From contig CM055095.1 of NCBI GenBank assembly GCA_029204225.1, positions 22,514,006 to 22,578,005 on the forward strand: DNA of 64,000 bases, written 5' to 3'. The DNA comes from Diphasiastrum complanatum. Lineage: Eukaryota > Streptophyta > Lycopodiopsida > Lycopodiales > Lycopodiaceae. The position numbers and the translations under genes are program-made. Below, piece after piece: positions 45,722 through 56,988 of this stretch (positions within the stretch are counted from its first letter, which is position 1; each line of letters opens with the position of its first letter). Below the pieces are notes generated by a model. The model had not been told where the DNA came from and made no database searches. It saw only the letters and a list, made by a program, of their open reading frames with translations.

Positions 45722-45752
<31 letters not shown>
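45722..45752. repeat. (GT)n microsatellite
   Basis: About 15 uninterrupted GT units ending before gcatgcaca. Confidence 0.95.
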
Positions 45753-45753
<1 letters not shown>

Positions 45754-47021
45754 ATGCACAAAGTAGTAACATATAGATAACAAAACAACAAGTACGTATA
45801 ACTCTTGTAGGTAAGTGAAACGAAAAACAAAATGCTTACATGTAGCAAAGAAGAAGTAATGATCCTAAACTTGGTTGAGGCAAAAATTTTCAACCTAAGC
45901 ATGCTCTTTTATAAGTCTAAATTTGAAAGCCTATTATTGTGGTAAGTGTATCAAAGACATGGAAGATAATAGGCTTCGAGTCCCATGTTGCAAGTTCTAG
46001 CCTTCTAGCCTCTGGTATGCCATTTTTCTTGTACAAGAACTAGTTGTTCTTAGGTTCTGAGACTCTAGTGATGTCCATAGTCATAGCATTAAGTTAGTCA
46101 TTATCATGGTATTTCTTAGAATATACCACATTAAACAAGTTATTTGCTCATTATCCACCTACGTGGAAACTAGAAGTCTAGATTTGTCCCCAAGTTTAAA
46201 GAAAAACCCAAAACAATATTTTAACCTAAATAGTAAGCTTCAGACCACTTGCCATCAAATAATCATGTGTATCGATGTGTCTACAAGCATATGCTAGGGG
46301 AAAAAATTACGTGGTTGAATTTACTACATTGAAGTTTAGTTCATTCAAGATAATAAGCTTATGGCCTTCTTGGAACCTTACTGATAGATACAAGTCACCT
46401 CTAATGTCTATTCCATTATCTTATTCTCTTAAGTACTTAGGGGAGTATTTTTCCACTAGGGTTTGTCCACTTGAGAAAGCTACTCCCCTTCACTTGAGGG
46501 ACAATAGATGCTCCCCTCACCATCTCATCTCTATGTAAACCTTGTGTGTCCACATCCAACTAATCTAAAGAGGAAACTAATTGTGCCCTCCTTGTCCATC
46601 CATCCTTGGGCATGCAAATTTTGACTTCTTTTGTGATCATGTTATGCATAGATTTGTTCACAATGGACTATTTAAACATTTGTGAGGGACATCATAATTT
46701 TATGAATAAACAAACTACTTTGACATTTTTTCTTTCTCTTATGTGCACTATGATATCACTACTAGAAGCACACAGTAGTTTCAAGATCTTCAATTGAGCA
46801 TGTAGTGGAAAAATACTTTTATAGAATTGGAGATGCTCAAGTACATGGTAACAAGTGTAATTTCAATCATTTTGTCACGAATTTAATGATTTGGAATGTC
46901 TCATCATGTAGCCCATTACCATGTCTTTACAACATGTTCAGTGTTGGAAAAATGATTATAGCAAAAAAAGGTCACAATTGTGTCTTTTTCGCTTGATCCA
47001 TCTATATGTGCTTTAGATAGT

Positions 47022-47303
47022 GTAAAGCTTTAGATTGTGTTTTCTTTTATATTAATGTTAGTGTCTTGATTTTGATAAGGAGTCTGTTCACTTTCTATGC
47101 CTCTTCTTTGTTTCCTGATCTTTATTATGAAGTGAAGGGAAGATTGATATTTATTTGCTTTAGACAGTCAAAAGCTTTAGATTGTGTTTTCTTTTATAGT
47201 AATGTTAGTGTCTTGATTTTGATAAACAGTCTGTTCACTTTCTATGCCTCTTTGTTTCCTAATCTTTATTATAAAGTGAAGGGAAGATTAATATTTCTTT
47301 GCT
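47022..47303. repeat. Two-copy tandem repeat of about 140 bp
   Basis: aaagctttagattgtgtttt, tgttagtgtcttgattttga, gtctgttcactttctatgcc and gtgaagggaagatt occur in the same order from about 47022 and again from about 47168. Confidence 0.85.
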
Positions 47304-48156
47304 AATTAGATTATTTAACTTGTTTTTGTATGCTTCAGTTGGAAGGTGCATGATTATTTGATAGTTTTTTGCCTTTAGAGGAAAGTTGCAAGCATTGGGA
47401 ACATTCAATAGTAGAGACTATAAGTTTTAGGACAATGACTATCCACTTTTTTAAATTGTAGTGATAATTCTTAATTGAGTGATGGTACAACTTGATAAGG
47501 TCATAGTTGGAGTGATGAAGGTTTTTGCAATAAAGTTCTAGGGCACATTCGTTGTCAAGGCTTTCAAGTTCTTTTTGTGTGCGTAGAATGTGTCTAAGCT
47601 TAAATGAATGAGTTTGAAAGTTGTGTTATAGAGAAGTTGTGTGGAGAGTTTGTAGGGTTGGTATATTGATGGAGGAAGAGCTGAAGTAATTTATGCGGGT
47701 ATTATCAAAGATTGATTATGTGGGTTGCGTCATATTTCGGAATTTATGTGAAGTGTTGAGAATTAGCGCTATATATGCAAGGAAAAACTAAGCACAGATT
47801 GGGATGAAAGTTGTTCAAAAAGATGACAAAGGAGTTTGTTAAGTGCAACAGTGAGGAGGACCTTTCAAGGGATGACAATAAGGTACCAAAACCTCCTTGA
47901 AAATTCTAAAATCAATGTAGTTATGTTCCAAATATGATACAAGACAACGCAAAGAAAGTTTTATGTCAAGGCATTTACAACACATTTCTATATTATGGTA
48001 ATGTAGATCACTACATGAAATGTCCAAGATTCATCATGTATGCACAACATGCCTACAAGGACAATTTTTTTAAGATATCTACCACTCTAGATGAGCCTAG
48101 GCCTTTTGGACCTTGAGCAACTACTATATTCAACTAAATTATGACTCATCATTAAG

Positions 48157-48370
48157 TTGCTTGGTATAATGCTTCTTGGTTTCCAAGGGAGGCTCGAACT
48201 TGGGACCAAAGAAACTTTGGATGCCAAGTTAACCAACTAGGCCAACCCCTTTGGGCTGCTTGGTATAATGCTTCTTGGTTTCCAAGGGGAGGCTCGAACC
48301 TGGGACCAAAGAAACTTTGGATGCCAAGCTAACCAGTTGAGCCAACCCCGTTGGGTTGCTTGGTATAATG
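48157..48370 (-). mobile_element. Tandem tRNA-derived SINE-like repeat
   Basis: Two 100-bp copies (about 48157-48256 and 48257-48356) plus a 14-bp start of a third. On the minus strand each has an RNA polymerase III box A (TGGCTCAACTGG at 48344-48333; TGGCCTAGTTGG at 48244-48233) and, 32 bases later, a box B (GGTTCGAGCC at 48300-48291; AGTTCGAGCC at 48200-48191). The spacing equals that in tRNA genes. The rest cannot fold as a normal tRNA by eye, so a SINE head or tRNA relic is likelier than a functional tRNA. The closing repeat unit reads gggttgcttggtataatg. Confidence 0.6.
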
Positions 48371-49800
48371 ACAAAGGGTATAAAACACACATCACTAAAC
48401 TCAAACACCCTTCAAATAATTCATCGTTACTTGATGTTTTCACACTGAGATATAAATCCCCTAAATGTTTATCAAAAAACCTACAAGTAAATTATTCAGA
48501 ACATAAAACAACTCACAATCAACTCATATAAATTTGCGAAGATATCATCTTGATTATTCTTAGGAACTTTTGCATGGCCTTACTTCAATAAAAATAAACA
48601 ATGATTTAATCCAACAAATATAAGCAATGTAGGAATTCGATTGAATTTGTTATTCCAAGAAGCTACAATTATCTATGTTAGTCAACTCATCACATATAGA
48701 CAAATTTATCGAAGAATGTATATTTGCATATTGGGCGTACCATAACAGTTTTCCCAAAAATTGTATATGTTGTTGGATAGACAATTATAACAAGATTCAA
48801 AAGGCTGCTCAAACTTTTAGAGGTAGGGCCAACGAGGTCTTCTCCTTTTACGTCATTTATCTTTTACAATTGATTGTACATATCCACAATATGTGATTCT
48901 TCCTTGATTTAATTTAAAGCATTATTTGTACCTATTTAAAATGTGGCCTAGGGGTGGACAAATATCCTCGCCTCGAGGTTTGGACAAAGATTCCATTAGG
49001 TGCTCATGGAAATAAAAGGCCTCTAATTGACATGTGCGCAATATGCTGCTCATTATAAATCATCGTAAATAATGAGCTAAAACATCGTATTCATCCTTAT
49101 AAGAAACATATTTTGTATATCAAAAGAAGAAAAATAAGCTTAATCATTTCTAGAAGATAGATGAGATATTGACGATTGAATGGAATATAAGATTAGCACA
49201 CTCCTAGAAGTGTCACATATTAATAGAGGGAGAAACTTTCATGAAAACTTTAGCAAACATGAAGAAACTCATTTGGAATAAAAATTTGAACAAAGTGCAC
49301 ATGTTTTGAAAGATGGGTTTGCTGGAATTGTACCAAAATGTAGTGCAAGATACCTATTTGCTTTTTTGCTTTTTTACTCCAGGTAGCATCAATAATCCAT
49401 TTGTAATTGCCAAAGTACGCCCCTACTATCAAGATGCTTATGGGATAACCCATCCACCTTATTGCTCTCAAGTTCCCAGACTAAAGAATATGTGTAAATT
49501 ATCACGATAACATCATCGACTGACTGAAGGTCAATCACATAGCACACAACATTCACAAAAAGGACAATATCCACAACCCTTTAGGAAGAGCATCTTAGAA
49601 GTGCTATGAAGTAATAGAAGAAATGGGTTTTTCCTTTTATAGACTCAGCACTCTAAGCAGAAAATTGCATCATGCCCGGTTTGTATGACAATGGAGACTG
49701 ACCACCAGCCCTTATTGAAACCCTGAGGATAAAGGCATCTACCTCAGTGGCCTAGCCTATATATGTTAAAAGGTTATGAAAAGAAAGGAGAGAGGGATAG
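48371..49800. other. Unassigned DNA
   Basis: No gene supported; ORFs below 90 codons without motifs. Confidence 0.4.
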
Positions 49801-49834
49801 CTGCAAGTAGATGAAAGGACGCAATCAGGAGGTG

Positions 49835-50240
49835 CGTGGTCGTTTTCAAAAGAGGGACGTGTCCATTGAATTCCCTCAAAAGCATTCCGATTTCGCCACG
49901 TTTCATAAATCGGCCGTTGAAACCTTTCCACGTGTCCATCATATCTCAAAATGCATGAACATTGAGTCGTTAACAGATCTTCAGATGCTGCCACGTTGTA
50001 TAGATCAACCACTGACAAGATTACACGTGTCAAGGTCATGCCGTCTTTATGGGATAATTTCTGAAGCATTCACGTCGTGCCACGTTTCGTATATCTGGCC
50101 CTTATGAACCGTTGAAAAGATTACACGTGGCAGGATTGACTCGTGGCCAGCATCCGACGGGGCGGCCATGAAATACATCGTGCCATTAAGGAATCATAAA
50201 ATCAGAGCGAGTAGTCGTTTTCGAGAGAGGGACGTGTCCG
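49835..50240. promoter_or_regulatory. ACGT-core (G-box/ABRE-like) repeat cluster
   Basis: About 400 bp contains at least seven ACGT cores, among them gacgtgtcc (49857, 50231), ccacgtgtcc (49930), tacacgtgtc (50022) and tacacgtggc (50123), within three degenerate repeats of the form gccacgtt...gttga/actga...acacgtg. CACGTG and ACGTGKC words are bound by plant bZIP and bHLH factors. The cluster lies on the 3' side of the DUF1191 gene, so it might serve an unseen gene or be a decayed repeat. Confidence 0.4.
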
Positions 50241-51248
50241 GGAACCTCCAGCTGTCGGTGTTCTGCTATGGTTACCGATCGGAGCAGTCTGCAGCGTTTC
50301 TCCATTTTCGGACATATGCTCCATTTTTGCGATCCTCGTTTTTTCGAGGGATCTTGACGCCATAGCCACAAGCACGCCTGCCAATACAAGCAGCGCAAAC
50401 GCACCCAAAGCCGATCCCAATGCTATTTTCCAAGCATTTCTTCGACTTTTGCTTTCCCCTCTTCCTGTTGGAAAGCTGGAGGGCTGAGACAGTGATGGCG
50501 CGGCGAAGGGGGAGCTGCCTGGCTGAGGCGCTGGTGCTGCTGCTGAGGATGGGATGGCAAGCGAGAAGTCGCCGAGATGAGAAAAGGAACAAACATTAGG
50601 GGGGGAGGTTACATTGCTGATGCTCAGGCTTCCGTTGCTGTCGAAAGACGCGCAGAGAGTGGTTGCTGGAGCCTTGCCGAAGAAGGGTATGCGGACTGTG
50701 ATGGGAGCTCCTGTAGAAGTCAGATGCAGCTCTGGTGATGCATTTGTGGATAGGTCTGAGGCGCTGTAGATCTTGATTCCTAGCACTGGCGCAACGAGCG
50801 TGTACGTGTATGGAGTGTAGATCCTTAGCGTTGTGAATTGTCTATAGATCAGTAGCAGCCTTACGGGGTTAGGATCATCCACAGATGCTCCAGCAGGAAT
50901 TGAGAACTCGTTGAAGATGAGGCCGCGCCGTCGCAAGCTCCCTGCACGGAGCCGAATAGCCTCCACTTTTATTCCAGTGAGATTGGATGGTAGCGTAACC
51001 GTGTAGATGTCGCCCGTTCTGGAGTGTCCGAAGGATTGGAATGCGTAATTTTGAATTTCCCTGTCCAGCTCTTGGATGTTTGCTACGGAGTCTAGCGATG
51101 GAAGAAGCCGTCGCAAGTGTCCTGGAATCGTTGCAGTCGCCCCGACGATGATCACAATATGGAGTAGCAACAGTAATGTGATCGACGAAGACCAGCTTGA
51201 CTTCCAGTTATTCCGTCCCTTCTTGAAATGAATCTTTTGCGAAGGCAT
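50202..51248 (-). CDS. DUF1191-family single-pass membrane protein
   Basis: A complete 348-codon single-exon ORF, clearly less AT-rich than its surroundings. It has an N-terminal signal-anchor (residues about 21-41, SITLLLLLHIVIIVG), a large conserved domain (60-235) with LDREIQNYAFQSFG, TGDIYTVTLPSNLTGIKV, LRAGSLRRRG and PVRLLLIYRQF, three N-glycosylation sequons (near 89, 205 and 212), a Ser/Pro/Ala-rich linker (233-262), a transmembrane helix (274-297) and a cytoplasmic tail with APTA-like and TRPSLENDY signatures. That layout is the plant DUF1191 family, whose members are usually 300-350 residues and whose function is not established. The protein probably sits in the plasma or endomembrane with the domain outside. 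The ATG at 51248 is chosen because it precedes the signal segment. This is the best-supported host gene in the window. Confidence 0.9.
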   Translation of the reverse strand: MPSQKIHFKKGRNNWKSSWSSSITLLLLLHIVIIVGATATIPGHLRRLLPSLDSVANIQELDREIQNYAFQSFGHSRTGDIYTVTLPSNLTGIKVEAIRLRAGSLRRRGLIFNEFSIPAGASVDDPNPVRLLLIYRQFTTLRIYTPYTYTLVAPVLGIKIYSASDLSTNASPELHLTSTGAPITVRIPFFGKAPATTLCASFDSNGSLSISNVTSPPNVCSFSHLGDFSLAIPSSAAAPAPQPGSSPFAAPSLSQPSSFPTGRGESKSRRNAWKIALGSALGAFALLVLAGVLVAMASRSLEKTRIAKMEHMSENGETLQTAPIGNHSRTPTAGGSRTRPSLENDYSL

Positions 51249-52637
51249 TATTGAAAGAAGAGAGAACTCCCAGCGCCCCTGCTGCTCTGAATCAAACTAA
51301 TCAATCACAAGAGACAGATACTACATTGTTCCTCTTATGATCTGGGATCTGTTTGTCATTTTGAAAATACCTATGACAACCATTTTCTTCTGCACGAGCT
51401 TCAACTTTCCATCAAAAGCATTCATCTCCAAATTCAGGACAATTCACTCGGCAAAAAACTATGTGTTACAAATGCTCCCACAGCTTGAACTGTGAATAGA
51501 TCCAGGAGTTTGTATCAACTTCCTCCATCTCCTTAATGACAATGCCTTTCCGTTGTTATGAGAAACATATTCCAGCCTCTCTTGGCTTTTGTCATCTACT
51601 TCGAAAGCCGCCGATACTAAAGTTGGAATCTATTTCTGCCAAAATCATCGAGCAGCTAAATATTCAGAAAAGATTCTTCTACAAAACCTACAAAACCGTA
51701 AAACATAACGGTTCAGAAGATACACACAAATACTGCAGAGAACATCTTATGCAAACCGTAACCATAACGCTGCAAGAAATACGCACAGATTACTACAGCA
51801 CAGTAGCTACATTTCACTTGCACTTTCAAGTAAAAGTACTTTTTCCAAAATGTAGAATGTTATAGCTACTGTCCGAAAATTGCTGAAGCAAAACTTGCTT
51901 CACACAAGGTTAAATAGCATGAATGCCTGGAATTTTGGAAAATAAGAGCATTTTAATGCTTTCCTGTGTGTCATTCATTTCATTAAGTGCAACAACGCCC
52001 AAACCTATGGAAATGGTTGTATGAAAATGCTTCAATCTAAATCTTTTCAACCATATAAAGAAGCTCAACGGGAAGCTATAGCGTACCTGTTGATCTGTTT
52101 TCACAAGTCAAAATCCCCTTCTACTCGGAACGTGCGAGACAGGCTTTGCTAAATAGTCGCAAACGGTGGATTATAAGCTGAACCACATCTGAGGAGAAGA
52201 AAATATCTTATAGCGGCTTGACTCGTAGCCCTGCCCTGCCCCAGGAGAAAGGCCAGGAGCAGGATGAGACAGATCCGAAGAGTTGAAAAACTTGCGTATT
52301 GTCCGCAACGAAGGACGCTCGCATCAAGTATCAGTATGCCGCATCAGAGCCCAACTGCAGAAGAGGTGGCAGCCACAGAAGATCGCATTACCTTTACACG
52401 CATCCACAGACTAGAAACCAGAAAGGCAAAGCTAGGGAAAACTTGAAGCTGACATGAAAGAAAAGAAGAAAACGAAAGTAAAACGGGTGGGTTGCTCCAT
52501 TGCTACCATCAGATGGAAGCTGGCATGACAGAGAAGAAGAGATCAACATAAGCAAATGGATTGCTACTATTCAAGACGAGCAGAGACGCAACACCATCAA
52601 AAGGTTAGATGAAAAAAGAGAGAAACAGAGACAGAAT

Positions 52638-52708
<71 letters not shown>

Positions 52709-53290
52709 TAGTGAATGAGAGAGAGAGAGAGAGAGAGAGAGTTTTTCGTTTGAAAGGTGAAAGCTGCAGCCTTCAGTCGTAGGAAAAGGGCCCCCCGCCC
52801 TTCGAATTTCAATTTGCAGCCTGATGCCAGACGGAGAGGTGGGGCCAGCGAGCGGGGCGTGGCTGAAGAAGATCCAGCAGCTTCCCAAGTAGTAGAATTT
52901 ATTATGACGTTGAAATTTGAAACTTTACAGCCTTTTTCATTGCCTTTCAGCTGAAGGGAAACTGGAACCTCCGAAAGAGAAGATGAAATCTCCAAACCGT
53001 CACTTTGACGCTCGTCCGAGTCAAAGCCTGCCTGCCCTGTACTTGCCCCTTTAACAGCAAGCTGGGCGACTCGTGACTTTTTTAGGTTGCAGGAGGTGAG
53101 TTGTCAAAGGCGCCTAGAGACAAGAAAGTGGAGTTGGAACTTGGATGGACTCATAACAATTGGCGACTATTTGGCGTTTTCTACCTACCCTAAAATCCTA
53201 AAATCACTTTTTGCTTTTCGATGAAGGACATGGACGCGCCTCATCGAGTGGAATCTCTTTGCCTCTAGTTTTTTTTTTCACTGTAATTTT
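51249..53290. other. Upstream region of the DUF1191 gene; no further gene supported
   Basis: About 2 kb upstream of the minus-strand gene. A 109-codon plus-strand ORF (51536-51865) has no recognised domain. A compound microsatellite lies at 52637-52741. Confidence 0.4.
52637..52741. repeat. Compound (TG)n(AG)n microsatellite
   Basis: TG units (52637-52662) pass directly into AG units (52663-52705), then after aaaatagtgaat a second GA run reaches 52741. Overlapping ORFs on both strands are artefacts. Confidence 0.95.
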
Positions 53291-53293
53291 TTT

Positions 53294-53372
53294 TAACACA
53301 CACTTCTTCCGTGCGGAAGATGCGTGTAAATTTTTTTTTACATGCACTTTCCGCGAGGAAGGTGCATGTAAA
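53294..53372. repeat. Two adjacent hairpin-forming inverted repeats
   Basis: The second hairpin has perfect 11-bp arms, tttacatgcac (53337-53347) and gtgcatgtaaa (53362-53372), enclosing ctttcc/ggaagg. The first (53294-53330) has ttaacacac against gcgtgtaaa and an inner cttccgtgcggaag palindrome. The two are diverged copies of one 36-40 bp unit separated by poly-T. Confidence 0.7.
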
Positions 53373-53413
53373 AAAAAATACGACAAAAAAATCATTTAAA
53401 AAAAGTAAAAATT

Positions 53414-53520
53414 GATTTTACGGCAAGGACGCGTCATCGGGGGCCCTTCCTCGGGCGGACACCCTCCAAGGTGAAATGCCCTCGGAGGGCGACGCCCACC
53501 CCCCCCCCCCCCCCCACCCA
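53414..53520. repeat. GC-rich block ending in a poly-C run
   Basis: gcaaggacgcgtcatcgggg, ccttcctcgggcgg and ccctcggagggcg are followed by a 17-base C run (53499-53515). Composition and flanking poly-A/T resemble the GC-rich inverted repeat at 3265-3370, though I cannot align them convincingly. Confidence 0.4.
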
Positions 53521-54980
53521 CCCAGTGAAGTTTTGGGCACGAGGGTGGAAGGCCAAGGCCCGTTTTAAGGTCTACATGCAGGGCAGTTGCCGAAGGGTGG
53601 GAGCCCAAGGACAAGCCTTGACTCTCAGACCTTTAACTGTAATGCTCATGTGTGAGAGTGGAGAGAAAATGCACATTCCACAAAAAAAAATGCACATATT
53701 ATGGACAGAGAATGATAGATTTAGGAGAGAGAAAGGTTGATGTACATTTTGGAGAGAGGATTGTAGATTCCGGAGGAGAAAGGAAGGTGGATGCATATTC
53801 TACCTCTGAAGATGTCTCTAGAATACAAAGGAAACCATAGCACTTGACATTACATGGGCTATTTTTTTTCTAACATTTTGAGGATCTTTGTCTAGTCAAA
53901 GTAGGTGAGATTAGGTCTGATCAACTATGGACTAATAATTAAGCAGCCTTGCTATGGGCCATGGCCCATAATGTGTTTCACGGGGGTTGAGATTGAGTTT
54001 GGGGACAATCACTACCTAAGGCATACTAAGAATATGTTTTTTCTTTTTTTATATATATATTTGGCTTTAATTTTCAACCCTCAAACTACAAAGACCTCAC
54101 AAACAAAATCTTGAACATGCACAACACTCATGGCTAGAATTTGAAATTAAATAGCCCTCATGGATGGAATTTTAGAAAATAACTCTACTATTGTCTCCGC
54201 CTACGACCTAAAGGTGTTTGTGGGCCCCACCCATTCAAGCTTTTACCAAGAGTCATGTAGATATTGTTTGTGGGCCCCACATATTCAAGTGATACAATGG
54301 GGCCCCTCCCAATATGTTCTTATTCAAGTTTCACATTCTGGTTTCTTTGCAGGTCTCAACAAGAATGAAGTTGCAAATTACTCCATGCTGGATTCTCAAA
54401 AGGCTAATTCTTTGAAAGATTTGAATTTAAGATCTCTTTTGCACCTTTTCAACATTACGAATATTGTTCATAGTATTGGAAACTACACTACAAGAGGTGT
54501 TGAGATAGTATGGACTGTTGAGATAGTTTTGAGAGGTAAGAAACCTTCACTCACATTTTCACAATTTCGTGTTCAAGTTTTAGAAGTTGTTGAAGATAGA
54601 AAAATAGCTAATAGAATCTAAAAGTTTTATGTTTGACATTACAAATCAACAAGCAAGCTTGGATACAACAAACTAAGATGTAATCTTGTAAATTCCAAGA
54701 CATACTGGTATTTAAAGAGACACAAGTTTTTGTAATTCTCTTCATGATACGTTTGTTTCTTAATCTCACATGTCTTTGGAGTATATTTGCTAGTTAAGCT
54801 TTTGGCTTATTAATTTCAAGTTTTGGTTTGTTTTTATGCTATATGTTACAACAACTTTGTTTGTTGGAAATTGTAATTTTTGACAATCTTAGATATTCTC
54901 TTTTCTTAAAACATTCTTGATTCTTGTTGCAATTTTTACAATGAGTCAATGGCCTCGTTTCTTCAACTCCAAGCAAGGCT
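53521..54980 (+). other. Unassigned DNA with a 153-codon ORF
   Basis: The ORF at 54160-54621 is open and begins MDGILENNSTIVSAYDLKV. Its first part contains a duplicated tgtttgtgggccccac..attcaag (54217 and 54267). I see no domain. It could be a fragment of a gene or of a retrotransposon. Confidence 0.3.
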
Positions 54981-54998
54981 AGAATTGCGTAGCTAGTT

Positions 54999-55080
54999 TT
55001 ATTTGGTTAATCGACCTTGTATGGCTGGCCATATTACACGATGGCTATTACACCTTCAAGAGTTTGAATTTCGAATAGTG
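54999..55080 (+). pseudogene. Ty3/gypsy RNase H fragment
   Basis: The plus strand reads YLVNRPCMAGHITRWLLHLQ followed by EFEFRIV, the conserved RNase H end of plant gypsy pol. It is only about 27 codons long and joins the Helitron relic at about 55085. Confidence 0.65.
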
Positions 55081-55084
55081 AGAT

Positions 55085-56363
55085 CTTTTAAGTTGCGTCT
55101 ATGCCAAGATGGTGTGTCTGGAATTTCAGTTGGTAGAGTATATTTTAAAACATGACTGAATATTTGTTGTTCAGATGCTTTCTTATTCTTTGAGAGATAG
55201 CTGATTATATCTTTTTGTAGTACTATTGATGGAACGTTATTTGATATTAAAATTGCCTGCCTAATTTGGTATAAAACTATAATGTAGGGCAGATATAATG
55301 TAAAAATCGAAAAGAAAGAACTGGCTCGTAGGCTAACATAATCAAGAAAGCTTATATTTCCATCATAAAATCCATAAGCAAATGGAAATAAAAAAGGAAA
55401 TTCCAATGTTAAGGCAGGTTCGTCATGATGCTGACTATTATTTACATGTCCTATATGTTTTGAACAAATTTTGTTATTGTTTCTTAGTTTTACATTTGAA
55501 TCTCAATAAATATCATGATGTCGTTTGTCATTATGCCTCGATAATGGGGTTGTATCTTCTAGTAGTACATAGGATTTTTGGAGGGGATCAACAGTCATAG
55601 TTTCATATGGAACATTGCTAGGGTGAAGGTGATCGATAGATTGTAGAGAGATGAAGGCTAGACTATTGTCAGAAGCATTTTTCTCATAGATGGTATAAAA
55701 CCTTGCAAATAGCAGATTATGTTCCAAATTTTGTTTTAACAATCTTTGAAGGGACTTTTTCTTTGAATACTCATTTTCAATATGTAGATCACATGCAATT
55801 GCATTATCAAGCAATGATTTTCTTGTGATCCAGCAATTTGAAAACGATTTGTAACGTCTTTTTGTTTCAATCGAAACATCAACAAAAGCTAGATTTTGCA
55901 CTACAAAAGGCTCTAATCGCAATATGCTTCATATATATTTAGGTGATTGAAATACAATGCAGCGTGCTCTATGTTTATTTTTGACACAAGTATTACAGAC
56001 ATACCATGTTTTTTTTAATTCATTTCCATATGTATATTTCCATAAAATCGTATTGGCTATCGCGTATGGAGGTATATTATCAACTTCTAATATGATTTTT
56101 TTGGAAATGTGGTAAGTGGAACAACATTTCATACATTTCACTAGATTCATATCGATTTCAGACCATTGATTATTCATCTCTAAAATTTCTAGTCTCGTCC
56201 TTTTGAAGAGTATAAAATTGTCTCTTTGTTTTTTCAATGTTCTTTGTCTAGCAAGCAAGCATTTTTTATTCACGGATGATGTCATGAATACAATCCAAGA
56301 AACAAAAAAGATGGCAATTAAAATACGTATTAAAAATCTAAATGCTAAAAATGAAGATTGCAA
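55085..56363 (-). pseudogene. Helitron-type polyprotein N-terminal region
   Basis: Three consecutive minus-strand frames form one decayed polyprotein. 56363-55929 has an initial hydrophobic segment and Cys pairs (KCMKC, VCNTC) around NIPPYAIANTILW, as in the Cys-rich N-terminal part of Helitron proteins. 55922-55503 has DPLQKSYVLLEDTTPLSRHN. From about 55460 to 55085 the Helitron-like-N signature appears: LEFPFLFPFAYGFYDGNISF, DYVSLRASSFF, YIIVLYQIRQAIL and IPDTPSWHRRNLKDL. The Rep nicking (HUH/YxxxY) and helicase domains are absent because the sequence ends at the gypsy fragment near 55085. Helitrons move by rolling-circle replication. Confidence 0.55.
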
Positions 56364-56988
56364 TATGCGTCTTTGAATTGAAAAGTTGCAAAATGAGATA
56401 ATAAATTTACTACTTCAAGTATTAAAACGAGGAACTACAATAGATTTGAAGTTTTTCCATTTTGATTTTTCATAGTAGAAGGACACATTGGAAAATGTAT
56501 CATAACTAATAAAATTGTAACAAGTATTCGAAGAAGTTCGAGAGAGGAAAAGAAAATTGAACAAAACAATTCAATTGATTGATAACTTCTAGTTTAAAAA
56601 TATCACATAATTCCAAATCGATTTATATTTTCATATGTCATTCTAAATTTCAAACATATCAGAAAATAAACTCATAAAAAAATAAGTTTGTAATCACGTT
56701 GATTGAAAATATCATGACATGTTATATAACTTATATCCATTTTTTGTTCTTTGTACATAGTATCTCTAGATTCAAAATATATAAAATGCAGGCATCATTT
56801 TGGCCATTGGCCGAAGATATTGGTCTGGACGCAAGTTAAATCTTTTAAGATAATTATCTAGATCTAAATTTTTTCTTGCATGCTCGTCAGTAATATAATA
56901 TTCTTTTGCGATAATATATGTGATATGCTCTGCATTAGCTTCTGCAAGGCTCTACTTCCAACCAGGATGGTGCAACGCACAAAACTCC

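Larger units (their letters stand above)
44044..48150. other. Unassigned gene-poor DNA
   Basis: No gene is supported. It contains a (TG)n tract (45722-45752) and a 140-bp tandem duplication (47022-47303). The ORFs near 44900-45460 (minus) and 46106-46996 (plus) have no recognised domains. Confidence 0.4.

Noticed and set aside
48157-48370. Functional tRNA gene
   Set aside because: Box A and B are well spaced but I cannot draw a normal cloverleaf, and the unit is tandemly repeated with degeneration.
52500-52995. Overlapping ORFs on both strands with Arg-Glu or Ser-Leu/His-Thr repeats
   Set aside because: Produced by the TG/AG microsatellite; no conserved flanks.
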